This document shows positions 11,801 to 23,944 of a stretch of DNA of 64,000 nucleotides, piece after piece (the stretch's first letter is position 1; each line of letters starts with the position of its first letter). The stretch covers positions 1,395,796-1,459,795 of the forward strand of contig JAEVLN010000020.1 in assembly GCA_018350325.1 (NCBI GenBank), read 5' to 3'. Both the position numbers and the translations under genes were made by a program. The notes below the pieces were generated by a model. That model saw nothing but the letters and a program-made list of their open reading frames with translations, searched no databases and was not told where the DNA came from. Source of the stretch: Globodera rostochiensis (Eukaryota > Nematoda > Chromadorea > Rhabditida > Heteroderidae).

Positions 11801-13003
11801 ACACAAGAATCAACCTCCAATTGTCTGAGAGCAGCCAAAATTCAAGTACAGAATCCGTGAACGAGCAAAAGAAACAAAAAGCACACCCTTTGCAACACCG
11901 GAGCGAAGTACGACGCCGTTGCCAACAGAAACCTGCTCTTCCGGAGTCACCTCGTAAAGTTTGCCAGCACCAATCGGCGTGTAAATGTCTCTAAAATAGA
12001 AAGAAACCATCTACATAACAAGAGAACTGAGGAATAGATTAATCCTCAATAAGGAGCAAATTGCTAACCTGTTAATCGAAAATTGGGATATGCACATCTC
12101 CAAAAAAGTGCGCACAGTGCGGTCTTCATCGAACAATGATTTCTTCTGAAAAGGCATTTGATGGAAGTTTACCCTTCTATAGTCAAATACCGCTTTTTAC
12201 TCAAAAACGCGTTAAAGCCGCAATATAAAAATAGGAAACCGAGTAATATTGGCAGTAGTCCGAAATGTCCAGCACCGGCTTTTGCTGATTGGGCATAATA
12301 GTAATCAGAAAGCCGTCATTCAAAGTGTGCGACTTCACATAGTCGTCGACGATTTCGTCGTGCGCAATTTCAATCTTCGGATCAGCCAGACAGAACGGCA
12401 TCGACGAGTACAAGGTGGCCTTGCTGTCGTAAACAATCTCACCAACGTTGCCCTGATGGTCTGGCTTCATCCCAAACTGGCCCGTCTTCTCGTAGGCGAT
12501 GATCAGAAGTTCGTAGCAGATTTTGCGGTTGAACGCACGCAGGCCGCTTGAAATATAATATTAAGGAAGAGAATTTTTTAATTCTCTGGATAATGTGATC
12601 AAAAATCGTACTCGTCCGAGCCACGGGTCAGACTCTTCAGTTTGACCAGATTTGTCACTTCGATGTCGTAGCGGTAGGCCTTCCTCCCCTCCTCGACCTT
12701 GATGAGGAACATTGAACAGAGGCCCTCCTCTTTGATACGAAAGTCCTTCGACGGTTCGGCAATTGCCTTCTGAAGAACATCGATTGATAAGGACTACTAG
12801 GAACGATCTCAGATTAAAGTCTCAAAACGGCAGACAGAAAGTGAAAAATGATAAATTTTACAGGACGACATATAGATTGACGAGACCACAAAAAGTAAAA
12901 AATAAACCTTCTTTTTTTTCTTCAACGATGCTTTGGCCTCACCGTCCGCCATGGCTCCAGCGGAAGTGATTTCCAGCGGCTCTTCTTGTTTGTTCTCTTC
13001 CAT
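8838..13003 (-). CDS. Argonaute (nematode WAGO-like clade)
   Basis: This protein would bind small RNAs and silence targets. The exons are 13003-12908, 12769-12612, 12546-12240, 12145-12069, 11990-11887, 11794-11741, 11655-11460, 11314-11095, 11012-10809, 10721-10450, 10372-10027, 9846-9640, 9513-9409, 9362-9243, 9198-9008 and 8955-8838, giving 924 aa. The order is a Lys-rich start, N domain, PAZ (GITIDFPDFPAVIPN at its end), MID and PIWI. PIWI motifs are VIGYDVAHPAPTTP (near residue 647), FHPHNFVGDYFYQ, IIVLRDGLSEAQF (near 737) and SLPEPIWQADELAKRGR (near 872). The Asp pair of the catalytic site is kept, and the usual His is replaced by Asp. The GYDVAHP and FHPxNFxGDY forms resemble worm-specific Argonautes more than ALG-1/2. 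The exon ending at 9409 is followed by a GC donor (9408-9407). The next gene downstream is a MOV10-type helicase. Confidence 0.95.
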
Positions 13004-14420
13004 TTCAGCGAAGATAGGGAACACAATAACTCGCAAAATTTGCTAAGAATACTAGGCTTAACAAAACAATTACAACAACCGCTAACAGATATTTCACTAA
13101 GTACCTATCATTCATTAATTTCATTTTCTCCAATTTAGTGCACTTAATTTTCCAAAAAACAGGAACCAAAGCACACACACAGCAATATATTGCCTTAAAC
13201 AACGGTCCGAAGCAATTCTGCATGGGATACAAACAAAAAGTGTGTGATTGGCTTGTTTTATGGTGTTAGAGCACCAATATCAGGAAGGGATGTTGACGTT
13301 TGCCGAAGACGAATTACACATAGGTATTACGAAATTTTGACTGTTGCGAGCGGATTTGATTATTTTTCGGATGAAGAGGATATTGCTTTAGGTATGAAGC
13401 ATGTGAGAACAAATGTACAGAATGAATGGAAGATAATGTATAAAAGTCAGAATATGTGGACTCTGCTTTCAGTGTCAGAAAAAAACATTTTTTTTCTTTC
13501 CCGCTTTCTCTGTGTTTAGCGTTCTGCTTCAACCTTAACCGATTCAGAAATTCTTTGACATGCCCCGGTCTAGATTGGTTATGAATGGGTGTTGGTTGGT
13601 CAGATGGGTTGACACCCAAAATTCTGAATCATTAAAGAACCGCATTTAGTACCAAAATACCGCAAATCAAAATCTTCTATATAAGAACAATAAATAAGCA
13701 AAAAGACATTCCGAATACTATGTATGTATATTCTGGCTAAAACAATAGAAGGTAAAAACCCGATTCGGGTTTTACCCTATTCGTTAGCCTTCGTTTCCGG
13801 AATTCCGGCTTAAAACAATGCCCGGGGATTCGGGAAAATTATTTAAATTTACACTATGTTGTCTTGAAAACTAACATCGACCTACGACATAGCCAATTTT
13901 TAGTGAAATAAGTGTGAAAATCAAGTATTCCAGATTCAAAAATGGCAAGAATGCTATATCAACGCTCCACACTCGCATTGCTCCATTCTAATGAGGTACT
14001 TTTGTATACTGTATTCAAATTAGAATGAACAAATTGTTAACTGTTTGGTAAAAGTCAAGAATATTACCACCTGACGGTTTGGCACATTTTATCATTACCT
14101 CTGAAAGAAAGAAATTGAATGGCATTTTTTTTTTACTTTGACAACAATCGTGCGCAGGGCGCGTTCGCACCTATCTTTCGCGGGGTCGTTTCGTTTCCAA
14201 CCATTTTTCACATAACTGGTAAAATCTGGACCGTCAAACAAAACCGGTCTCGCCCCCAAACTACTGGCCGCAGTAGTCGAGCGTGCGGTACTTTGGCCAG
14301 TACTTAACGAGAAGGCATAATTTTTACCCGGAATTCTACTATTTTTGTGCTGACGATTGAGTACCTTTCATGAGGTGCATTCAGTACCAAGTTTTGTGGG
14401 TTTCATTATCGTTGCCGGTG
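13004..14420. other. Divergent intergenic region, Argonaute/hexokinase
   Basis: This 1.4 kb separates the starts of the minus-strand Argonaute and the plus-strand hexokinase, so both promoters should be here. It includes short inverted repeats, such as ACTACTGGCCGCAGTAGT near 14260 and GTACTTTGGCCAGTAC near 14289. An AACCCGATTCGGGTT palindrome lies near 13756. Open frames in it look like chance. Confidence 0.6.
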
Positions 14421-16668
14421 ATGTATAAAATGAGCCAAACCGTCAGGAGGTAGCATTCTTGTCGTTTTTCAACTTTTTTAAATTTGGTGTTCTTTTTTAA
14501 ATAGCGATACATTTTGCTTACATTCAGGTCAAGGAGGTTTGCAAGTGCTTGGAACTTGCTGACGTCCAACTGCGCGATGTCATGGACCGAATTGAGCAGG
14601 CATTTCAGCGTGGGCTGAACCCAGCGACAGGTTTTAAAAATATAATCTATATCAAAATTTTGCTAAATTAAAAGGATAGTTAACTTGGGAAATGATCCGA
14701 TTTCGTGCAATTTTTCTTGAATATGAAAATTAAGTTTGGCGACATTTTTTACTCTTCAAATTCAGCATCAAATGCGGCGGTGAAAATGTTGCCCACATAT
14801 ATTCGTGCGGTTGCGGTGGGCGAGGAGCGCGGCGAGTTCCTGGCGCTCGACTTGGGCGGCACTAATTTTCGTGTGTTGCTAATCACACTGGAAGGCGAGG
14901 GCCGGTCCACAATGCGCAGCAAAATCTTTCGTGTGCCGGACCACATTCAGAAGGGCACTGGCACGGCGGTGATGCACATCTTTTTTGCTTAAAACGCTGA
15001 TAACGTTTTCCAGTTGTTCGACCACATCGCCGCCTGCTTGGCCAAGTTCATGCAGGAACACGAATTGATCGGCCGGTCGAAGCTTCCGCTCGGCTTCACC
15101 TTTTCCTTTCCGTGTGAACAGCACGGACTGACCAGTGCGACGCTCGCCAGTTGGACGAAAGGATTCAATGTATGCCATATATTCAGGATTGTGATTTACC
15201 CACATTTATTTATTTTAATTGCATTTATTTCTGATTGTCCAGGCCTCCGGCGTTGTGGGTGAGGACGTAGTGCAGCTGCTGCGCGAGGCATGCATTCGCC
15301 GCGGCGTGGACATTGACGTGGTAGCGGTGCTCAATGACACCACGGGCACAATGCTGGCATGCTCTTTTTTCGAGAAGTACTGCTACATTGGCGTCATTGT
15401 TGGCACCGGTCAGTGCTTTTTTGACTTTTTTTAGAATTTTTGTTGAAAAATTTGTAAAAATTTAGAAAATTTGCCGATTTTCAAAATTGCAAGAAAATTA
15501 ACTTTTGAGATTCGGACAGAAAGTAATATTTTTTCGAAAAGAAAACTATTCAGGCTTCAACGCTGCTTACATGGAGAAGATGGAGAATGTGCACAAACTG
15601 CATGGAGTGAGCCCGGTGGAAGGTAGCTGCTAGCTAGTATTCAATTTTTATAATTTTTGTCACCATTTCTCAATTTTTTGCCATAGATGGTTTACCGCCG
15701 GAGATGTGCATAAATACGGAGTGGGGCGGCTTTGGTGATGACGGCGCACTGGACGATTATCTCACCAAGTACGATCGGCAATTGGACGAACACAGTATCA
15801 ACCCGGGCCGACAACGCTTCGAAAAGACAATCTCCGGCATGTACTTGGTTAGTTTTTTGTGGGCTGGTTGAATCAACTAACTTGCCTTCGTGCCAATTTA
15901 ATATTTTTTTATTGTGATTTTTTCATTTAAACGCCTTTGCCTAAGTTTTTTCTTTTGGATTTTAGAATAAATTTTCAGGGTGAGCTGGTGCGTTTTGTGC
16001 TCGAGGATTTGACCCTCCGTGGATTGTTGTTGGGCGGCGACATGGAACGAATTTCGGAACCGGGCTGTTTTCCAACCAAATTGGTGTCAGACATTGTGGG
16101 GTATCGTTTTTCAACATTTTTTTTTGTTCTATATATATTTCTTTCAAGCCAAACGGTGAATGAAGACAACGAACCGTTCGGCAGAATTGAAGAGAAATTA
16201 CAGGAAATAGGTCTGCAATGCTTTTAAGTTTTTGGTTTGACATTTTTTACAAAAAAAAAACAGGTATTTCGACGTCGCCGTCCGACTGTGCCAACATCGC
16301 CTACGTCTGCTCGTTGGTCAGCGCGCGCGCTGCTCACTTTTGCGCATGTGGTATTGCCGCGCTGCTGAATCGCATGCAGCGTCCGAATGTTACCGTCGGC
16401 GTTGACGGCTCCGTCTACCGCTTCCATCCAACATTCAAGCACCTGTTAGACTCCAAAATTAACAAGCTGGTGGATCCACAGTACAAGGCGAGTAGTTGTA
16501 TTAGAAAATCAAACTTTGATTTAGTGTTTGGATTGACTATTTCAACAAGATTGATTTTAGTTCATTCTTGTGCTCAGCGAGGACGGCAGCGGACGTGGCG
16601 CTGCGGTAGCAGCGGCGATCGCTTCCCGGATCAACCGAATGATGCTTGAGCACCGTGAAGTGCGGTAG
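14421..16668 (+). CDS. Hexokinase
   Basis: This enzyme phosphorylates glucose at the start of glycolysis. The recognised exons are 14528-14630, 14766-14968, 15014-15169, 15243-15408, 15554-15622, 15687-15847, 15979-16100, 16149-16210, 16264-16487 and 16561-16668, which sum to 458 codons in frame. A small first exon at 14421-14441 with an in-frame ATG fits the phase but is a guess, giving 464 aa. Motifs are [22 protein letters not shown] (phosphate 1), [22 protein letters not shown] (catalytic Asp), [25 protein letters not shown] and [17 protein letters not shown] (the adenosine end). It is a single-domain 50 kDa form. Intron 9 (after CAGTACAAG, 16488) starts with GC. Confidence 0.95.
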
Positions 16669-17387
16669 TGGCCACCTCATCGACTAAGAGTCAGGAATTT
16701 TGCGCACGATCTTTTTTGTTAGGCATCCATGATAATTTATTGTTATAGGATCTATTTCAAACGCACTTCTTTAGTGACGATTGGCATTATGTATTGCAAC
16801 TTATTGATTGTTTTAATTAGATAAATACAGACCGTATATCTTTGTATTTTGGTGTTTTAGCTTCTATTTTGGGTAACGAGAAATGTTTTTGGCTTACTCG
16901 GGGAAATGTTCTCCTACCACTTGGGCCGGTGATTCGACATTTTTTCAAAAATGAAATAGGCCTCAAAATAGTCCAAAAAGGGCCGCCTTTCCTTATTAGG
17001 CTTAGCCTAAGCCAACCTGAGCTGAGTGGGGGGGGGGGAGTTTGTTTGGTGAATGTCGTTTTTTACCGCAGTTGTCGAAACGGAAGAAGTTCAACTCGCT
17101 TTTTTAGTCTTTAAATAAATTATTCCATGGACGGCAAAAAAGAAAAAAACGAATTAATTCATTTGCGCAAATCATAACGCCAAACCCATTTTTAAATATT
17201 TTTTTTTTGAAAAAAAGACCGGGAGATCCCGTCCCCGTCCCGCTCAACCCTAGTAAAAACCAGAAAGCAGGAAAAAAACTAACTGCTAAAGCAGTTTAGA
17301 TGGTCACCATCGGAAAGTAAATTATATTGTTTTTTAGTTGAATAGATTTCCAAAATTTCGGCTATAATAAGGAGGTGTTTTTCTTCG
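16669..17387. other. Intergenic with a G11 run
   Basis: This is the space between the hexokinase stop and the aminopeptidase start. It contains a poly-G run near 17029 and AT-rich sequence. No gene is supported, and the promoter of the aminopeptidase is expected near the right end. Confidence 0.6.
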
Positions 17388-20300
17388 ATGGCAAGCAACT
17401 CTGACAAGTTCAGCAAATTGCCGGAGTTGGCAAAGCCATCGCTGTATCAAATCTTCTTGAACCTCAATCTTGAGACATGCAAATTCAAAGGAATTGAAAA
17501 GATTTACCTTGAAGTGCGTAATTTTTTTACCCTTCTGATTTTAGAAGTTTTTTAATTTTAGATTACGAAGCCAACAAGTTGTTTGAAACTCCACTCAAAC
17601 AAATTGGATGTTGAAAAGGCTTCTCTGAAGTTGGAGGATGGGACTGGTGAGTTTCTCAATTTAATTGAAATTGACCTAATTAAATTACCTTTGCAATTAG
17701 TCTTAAATGATCTGAAGCGCGAGTTCGATAAGAAATGGACGCTGCTTACTGTTCATCTACCGAAGGAGGTCCAACCACAAAAGGCCGAGTTGGAATTCGC
17801 GTACAATGGCGAATTGGCCGGGAACATGCAGGGATTTTATAAGTGCGCCGAACAATTTGAACATTTATCATAACCATGGTTTTGCAGGTCAACTTACAAG
17901 GACAGTGAAGGCAAAGAGAAGACGTTGGCCTGTACTCAGTTTGAGGTGAAATTTCAAACTTTTTGTTCTTTGATCCAACCTGGTCGAAATCATAGATTTT
18001 CGGTTTTAGCACGAAAAGCTGGTCTCAAGTCAGCCTAAATTCATGAAATTTTCAAAATGCAGCAATAAAATCCTTTAATTTTTAGAGCACATACGCACGC
18101 TGTGCTTTTCCCTGCTGGGATGAGCCCACCTACAAGGCCCAATTTGACGTCCAATTTGAAGTGGATCAAGGGTTGACCGTTCTTTCTAATATGGACGTTA
18201 TGGAGGAGACGGACATGGAATCAGGCACCAAAAAGCGCATTAAATTTGCCAGAACTCCGATGATGTCCACATATCTCGTGGCATTTGCTGTCTGCGACTT
18301 CGAACACATTGAGGTTGTTGCCGGGCTTTTTCGGTCGGAAGACAGTCAAATTCGGAATAGACTCCTCAGCTAGAAACATTTTTTTTTTTTGAAATATTTA
18401 GGATCCACCCTATGGGTTTTTTCTCAAATTCATATTGGATGGGGGTGGGGATCCCCCCCCCCCCTCCCCCGTTTCGCCCATGGCTGTATACAGGAACAGG
18501 TTATTAATTTGATCGGCAAGGCATTTTTTCTCCATTTCAAGGCCAAGACCCAGACGGGCTGTGCTGTGCGCGTCTTCAGCGTTCCCGGAAAGAAGGCGCA
18601 GGGCGTATATGCACTGGAAGTTGCGGTCAAAGCGATCGACTTCTTTTCCGAATGGTTCGACTTTCGAATGCCGCTGCCGAAATGCGATCTGATCGCTCTG
18701 CCGGACTTTGCGATGGGTGAGTCGCTGAGCCGTGAATTCGAAAAGAAAAATAAGCTCTTCCTTTGCAGGTGGCATGGAAAATTGGGGTCTGCTCACTTTT
18801 CGCGAGCATGCTTTACTATATGACCCGACAAAAAGCCCTTGGTCACACAAACAGAGCGTAACGACAATTGTGGCACACGAAGTTGGGCATTTGTGGTTCG
18901 GGGACCTCGTCACAATGGTTCGTTGATTCCATTATAGAAATTACCAGACCAAGGCTCTTGGGTGCGATAATTTTTTTATGCTCTCACAGAAATGGTGGAC
19001 AGACTTGTGGCTTAAAGAGGGGTTTGCCTCCTTTATGGAGTATGTGTTCGTTGACCGCAATTATCCGGAATTTAAAATTTGGTCCGCTTTTGCTTGCTAC
19101 GAAGTGTCCTCAGCTATGTCTTTGGACGCCATGCGCAGTTCCCACCCAATAGAGGTAATATTTCGAATTTGGAAGCCAATTGGTTTATTTCTTTTTTATG
19201 TATGGGCTTTTCAGGTTCCCATTGAAAATCCGAATGAGTTGGACGAAATTTACGATTCAATTTCCTACGCAAAGTCTAACTCGATCGTTCGCATGCTGTT
19301 CACCCATTTGGGCGAGTTGACCTTCCAAAAGGCGCTTCGTATTTACCTGAAAAGGCACCAATACGGAAATGCGGACACTGAAGACCTGTGGCAAAGTCTG
19401 TCCGAAGCATCTGACATTGTGGGAATTTTTAGTTTGGTTTAAACTTTATTTGCTTTAGTCTTATCTCCAACTGTAATTAATTATGTATGAAATTTGTTTG
19501 TCTTTCAATTTTTGCATTTTTTTTTAGGACGTTGGAGCTTTGATGTCTTCCTGGACTCAGCAGATCGGCTTTCCCCTTGTCGTTGTGGAGGACAGCAATT
19601 TGGACGGACATCGTCGGGTGTTGAAACTGAAGCAGAGCCGTTTTTTGGATGACGGGGGCCGAGACGAGGCAAATCCGACATGGCAAGTGCCGTTTGGGGT
19701 CACCACCGCGGCGGACCCGACCCAACCGAAGGTCAAACATTTATTGCTGAAAACGGAAGGCACGTTCATCTTGGAGGACGTCAAGCCGAACGAGTGGGTC
19801 AAGGTGCAAATTTCATCAAAATTTTGCAAGAAAATCGCGAAAAATAGTTGCGCTTTTTTTTTAACGAAGTTTAGGTCAACTCCAATTTCGCTTCGTTCTT
19901 CCGTGTCCAATACGCTCACAATATGATGAATTTATTGTTGGAAGCAGTGAAGAAGCAAGAGCTCGGCGTGTTGGACCGATTCCAGCTCGCGGATGATCTT
20001 TATGCCGTAAGCTCTCGACAATAAACATTGTTTTTTTGTTGCTTAAATGTTGCATTTGAATTTCTACTTTTTTAGCTTGTCCGATCTACGCGAGTGCCAG
20101 CCTCCCATTTCCTCGAGTTTCTCAATGTGTGTCGGGAAGAGGACGACTTTTTCGTGTGGGCTGCTATCTCCTCGGCCCTTGGCGACATTGGCTACGTGTT
20201 GGGTCATTTGGAGGACGGAAATGCGCTGGAGGACCGTTTCAATCGCTTTGTTTGCTCAGTGATTGAGCCGGTCGCTGCCAAATTGGGATGGGAGCCGCGG

Positions 20301-21273
20301 GAGGGCGAAGGTTTTTCGGGAGTTGGGGAGGGAACACGGTGTTTTGATTTGAAATATTTTTTATTTGATTTTCATCTTTAAGATATGCACGCCAGTCGTC
20401 TCCGCGCCATGTTACTTGGCCGTTTGTCCCGCTCCAAACACCGGCCGACCGTTGAGACGGCACTGTCCAAATTCAATGCGCTTGTGACGGAAGGCGTCCA
20501 GTTGGTGCCCGATTTGTGCAGAACTATTTTTGTCGCCGCGGCACGGTCAAATGATGTGCAAAACGTCTCGGCACTCAAACATTTGATGGAGACAGCCAAT
20601 TACTCGGTGGTTGAGCTGAATTGCATTGCCGGTAGGTGGGGTGATCAGCAGTTAAAGAGAATTGACAAACAAATTTAAATATTATTTCTTGAATTTGTTT
20701 TTTAAAGTGACGTTTTCTTACCCATAATGTTTTTGTGATTTGGAATCAAAAAGGATAAATTTATTCAATACATTTCGAAGCACTTGGTCAATGCACGGAC
20801 ACGGAGCTTCTGGAGAAGAATTTTCACTACGGCGTCTTTGATGGCAAGATCCGGGACCAGGATCTGGACCTTCTGTTTGCGTCCGCAGCATCGGCACCGA
20901 AGGCGAGCAGTCAACAGTTTGTGTGGAACTTTTTCAAGCAAAACGTCGACCTTTTGCTGCAAAAGTACGGCGGGGTCAACACGATGTTGTTCCAAGACTG
21001 TTTGAAGTCTGTGGCCAATGGCTTTTGTTCGAGTGCGATGGCTGACGAATTTGAGGTGAAATTTCGTGCTATCAAAAAACAATGGGATGGAGCTGGAGCA
21101 GCGTCAAAAACAAAACATTTAAGGAATTTCTTTCGAAGAAATTAGATGAACATTCGCTGAAGACGTTGGACCGTCCAATCCGTCAAGTCGTCGAGTCCAT
21201 CAAACTAAACGAGCGTCTTTTGAAGCACAATGTTGCCGATTTGGACTGTTATTTGCAGAAAATGGGTTTTTGA
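17388..21273 (+). CDS. Puromycin-sensitive aminopeptidase (M1 metallopeptidase)
   Basis: This cytosolic zinc aminopeptidase trims N-terminal residues from peptides (C. elegans PAM-1 type). The exons are 17388-17513, 17562-17646, 17701-17842, 17888-17945, 18086-18313, 18542-18716, 18769-18917, 18990-19154, 19215-19418, 19528-19803, 19875-20006, 20076-20310, 20383-20631, 20781-21055 and 21124-21273, giving 882 aa. Landmarks are ARCAFPCWDEPTYKAQFDV, the exopeptidase motif (GGMENWGLLTF, near residue 272), the zinc site TIVAHEVGHLWFGDLVTM (near 306) and the downstream Glu in WLKEGFASFMEY. The usual GAMEN is GGMEN here, formed across an exon junction. The C-terminal ERAP1_C-like helical domain runs to LDCYLQKMGF. 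Intron 5 (18314-18541) carries a C13 run. The stop codon lies at the edge of a sequence duplicated 15.6 kb away. Confidence 0.95.
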
Positions 21274-21520
21274 TCGTTCGAAAACGGGTCCCCCTTTTAT
21301 TGTTAAGCCTCGATTGGTGTTTTCTTTTAACTACTTTTCTTACATTTTAATGATATTTCGATTGAACTTCTCTGTGCATGAGTCACTTTTATGTTAATTG
21401 AACGGACAGCATAAATATTTCCTCGTAATTTTCAATTTCCTACACCATATAAAAAAGAAATTCTATGACTTGTGAAAAATATGTGAATAAAATATTTTTA
21501 AACAAAACAACAAAGACCAG
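21267..21520 (+). repeat. Aminopeptidase 3' end, duplicated elsewhere
   Basis: From the last codons of the aminopeptidase (TTTTTGATCGTTCG) through the 3' UTR to about 21450, the sequence is nearly identical to 36864-37048. The match continues, with a gap, to the shared AAAACAACAAAGA near 21506 and 37062. Only this copy keeps a GAATAAAAT poly(A)-like signal, near 21484. Confidence 0.9.
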
Positions 21521-21881
21521 GCAATGGTGGAGAACAGGGGTGGGCGCCGACGACCTCAAGAAATTTCGAAATTGCGGGTTCACAAATTTTTTCGGAAATC
21601 GGAATTTTGACTCCAAAAATGTCGGAAATCGGAATCCGCCCATCCATGGATAAAAAATTAGTCACCCCAAGAAAACGTTGGATTTGAAATTTCGAAAATT
21701 GCGAACTCACGTTATACAGAGGAACAGCGACATAGGAACCCGCACCCAAAAAAAGCGTATGTTAGAAACAAAAAAGTCATATTTTTACAGAAATGATCAA
21801 GTTTTGACAATAATGTGGGTCACCCAATTCATGGCTCAAACAAATTGTTAAAGCAAGCATTCAATTCAAATGTTTCGTCAT
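21521..21881. other. Intergenic between convergent genes
   Basis: This lies between the aminopeptidase and the histone variant, whose 3' ends face each other. It contains a local degenerate repeat around GAAATTTCGAAATTGCGGGT (near 21560 and, in variant form, 21690). Nothing coding is supported. Confidence 0.5.
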
Positions 21882-22681
21882 CTACTCCACGTTCAAATTC
21901 ACCTTTGGCACTTTGTCCTTCTTCACCTTCGTCACTTTGTCCTTCTTCACATTGGTCGCTTCGTCCGACACCAGCCCATCTTCCGCCTCCACCCTTTCTT
22001 TAATTGTCTTCTTTTTCTGAGTTCGAATCGCCTGCCGACCGTCGCCTTCCGATTCTTTGGGCAGCAGTGAACGGTGAATCCGAGGCAACGTACCGCCACC
22101 CGCAATAGTGGCGTTCTTTACCAGCTCGTCAAGCTAAACAGTTTCTTTAAAGTAAATTTAGCATAACCCTTATTTGCTTCGTGAGGTTGAGGAGCCATAA
22201 ATAGTGTTCAGAGCAAATTTATATGACGTTCCGTCTCCCTCTCGCTCATCATTTTTCCTAACGATTAACCCCACCGGACTGCTAATTAGAGATTTTAAGC
22301 ACTAATTTATTATCTGTTTGAGTTTTTTCTTTAACAAAAAAGAACCTCTTCGTCTCCATGCATTGCCAGATAAATGTGACGCGGAGTGACGCGCTTCCGT
22401 TTGTTATCCTTCGCGACACATCCGGCGAGTTGTATCACCTCCGCTGTGATGTACTCCACCACAGCCGTAGCGTAGACGGACGCCGTCGCAGCGACACGGC
22501 CGTGACCGGCTCGCATAGAACGAAGCTTTCGATGGACGCGCGACACCGGGAAAAGAATGCCGGCACGACGGTGACGGGAGACCTATTTATTGTTGAAGGT
22601 ATAAACTAACGATGAGGGTGGTACGCGATACGAACACAAACCAACCTTGATTAAATTCATCGGAGTCACTTCCTTCCCCAT
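21882..22681 (-). CDS. Histone H2A.Z-like variant with extended tail
   Basis: This is a nucleosome core histone variant. The exons are 22681-22646, 22582-22346 and 22133-21882, giving 174 aa. The histone fold starts at VSRHRRAGILFPVSRVHRKL and passes through GHGRVAATASVYATAVVEYI and RVTPRHIYLAMHGDEELDEL. The H2A.Z-type signature ATIAGGGTLPRIHRSLL follows, which supports H2A.Z rather than canonical H2A. It is much more divergent than usual H2A.Z, and the N-terminal tail is very short (MGKEVTPMNLIK). About 50 extra residues follow the fold, ending in a KKDKV repeat. Canonical worm core histone genes often lack introns; this one has two, as expected for a replication-independent variant. It is transcribed away from the coiled-coil gene at 24348. 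Confidence 0.9.
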
Positions 22682-23304
22682 TGTTGTTGTCAGTTCCGCA
22701 GTGAAAATCACAGCAAGCGTTGCGCGAAATTATCACAATAATAAGTTAAGCTGGACAAATACAGAATATAAAGGGTAAACGCTGAAAACTCAGATTCCAA
22801 ACAGGTGGCAAAAAAACCGTTGCCGAGTCGGATTATAATTTTCAAGAAAATCTGATATAATTGCTTTTCGGTTAAACTATGATTTTTGCAGATTAAGCTG
22901 ATTTATTTGCAATCTGATCTCTCCTGCCTTGTTGACGACTGACCATTCTTAAATTTAGGAATTTTGTACCCGTTAATTCATTCAAAGGTGAAAAAAAAAT
23001 TAGAATTCCTTTATTAAGGATTTTGTCTGCTTTTAACGGATCACACCCAACTCGCTACTTTTTTCCAAGCTTATTCATGATAACTTTTCACCTAAATCAA
23101 AGATTTTTGATATCATTCGAAGCTTACAAATACTAGAAGCCATAAGCAAAAGCTAAGCCTGAAAAATCGACCAAATCCTCTTTTCCTTTAAAGCCGCTGG
23201 CAATAATTAGCCTAGGCAGATGCCAAATACCCACTACAGGGACAAAACGATAATGGATAAAGAAATTAAATATTCAGCTTTATTGGCTTTCGAATTAGAG
23301 ACCG

Positions 23305-23450
23305 ACCTGGACCTTGGTACCAGAGTCCAGGTCTAGTGGAGCCTCAGCGACCCTGGATTTTTCCTGGACTTTGGTCCAGGAAATCAGGTCCAGGTACCTC
23401 CCTAAAATCCAGGTCCAGGGTCCAGGTCCAGGCATGATTTCCTGGCTTAA
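23305..23450. repeat. GGTCCAGG/CCTGGACC palindrome-rich cluster
   Basis: The words CCTGGAC, GTCCAGG and GGTCCAGG occur more than ten times within about 150 bases in both orientations. Examples are CCTGGACTTTGGTCCAGG and AGGTCCAGGGTCCAGG. The cluster could fold into several alternative hairpins. No coding frame runs through it convincingly. Confidence 0.8.
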
Positions 23451-23763
23451 AAATACACACCTAATGGTGGTGTTACTAATTTGTAAGCAACAAACAGCAG
23501 AAATTTTGGTGGATTTTACCACCAAATTTTAAATTTTTTTTTTTAGTAACAGATCGCCAAATTTCTAAATATTTGAAAATTTATTTTGGATTTTGATAGA
23601 AAATCTCAACAAAAAATGACAATTAGTAAAAAAAACAATTAAGTCGAGGGGTGCATGGCTCCCCGAAGTTTTTGAGAAAAAAATCATATGGTGAACCTTT
23701 TGTTTTGCAAAATTAATAATTTTTGGACCAATTTTCGCCATCAAAAATTCTAAACATTTTTTT

Positions 23764-23790
23764 TCGGCGGCGTCTATCGGCACCGCCGAC
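23764..23790. repeat. CGGCGGCGTC...CACCGCCGAC inverted repeat, copy 1
   Basis: The arms CGGCGG and CCGCCG flank a short CGTCTATCGGCA centre. Close relatives sit at 33831-33860 and 33971-33997. Each copy contains an ATCGGC or GTCGGC centre. Confidence 0.7.
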
Positions 23791-23832
23791 CCCCTCCCCC
23801 CCCCCCCCCCCCCAAAAAAAAGTAAAGCAACG

Positions 23833-23930
23833 TTTTGCCTCCGATCATTTTGCCTCCGGTACATTTTGCCTCCCCAGCAAAAATCGTACGTTTTGCCTCC
23901 TCAGCAGAAATGTTACATTTTGCCAACTCA
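23833..23930. repeat. Degenerate TTTTGCCTCC repeat
   Basis: The decamer TTTTGCCTCC or a one-base variant appears about five times with irregular 7-25 base spacing. It appears again, on the other strand, near 24040 (GGAGGCAAAA). It is of low complexity and no function is evident. Confidence 0.6.
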
Positions 23931-23944
23931 TCAAAAACTTAAAT

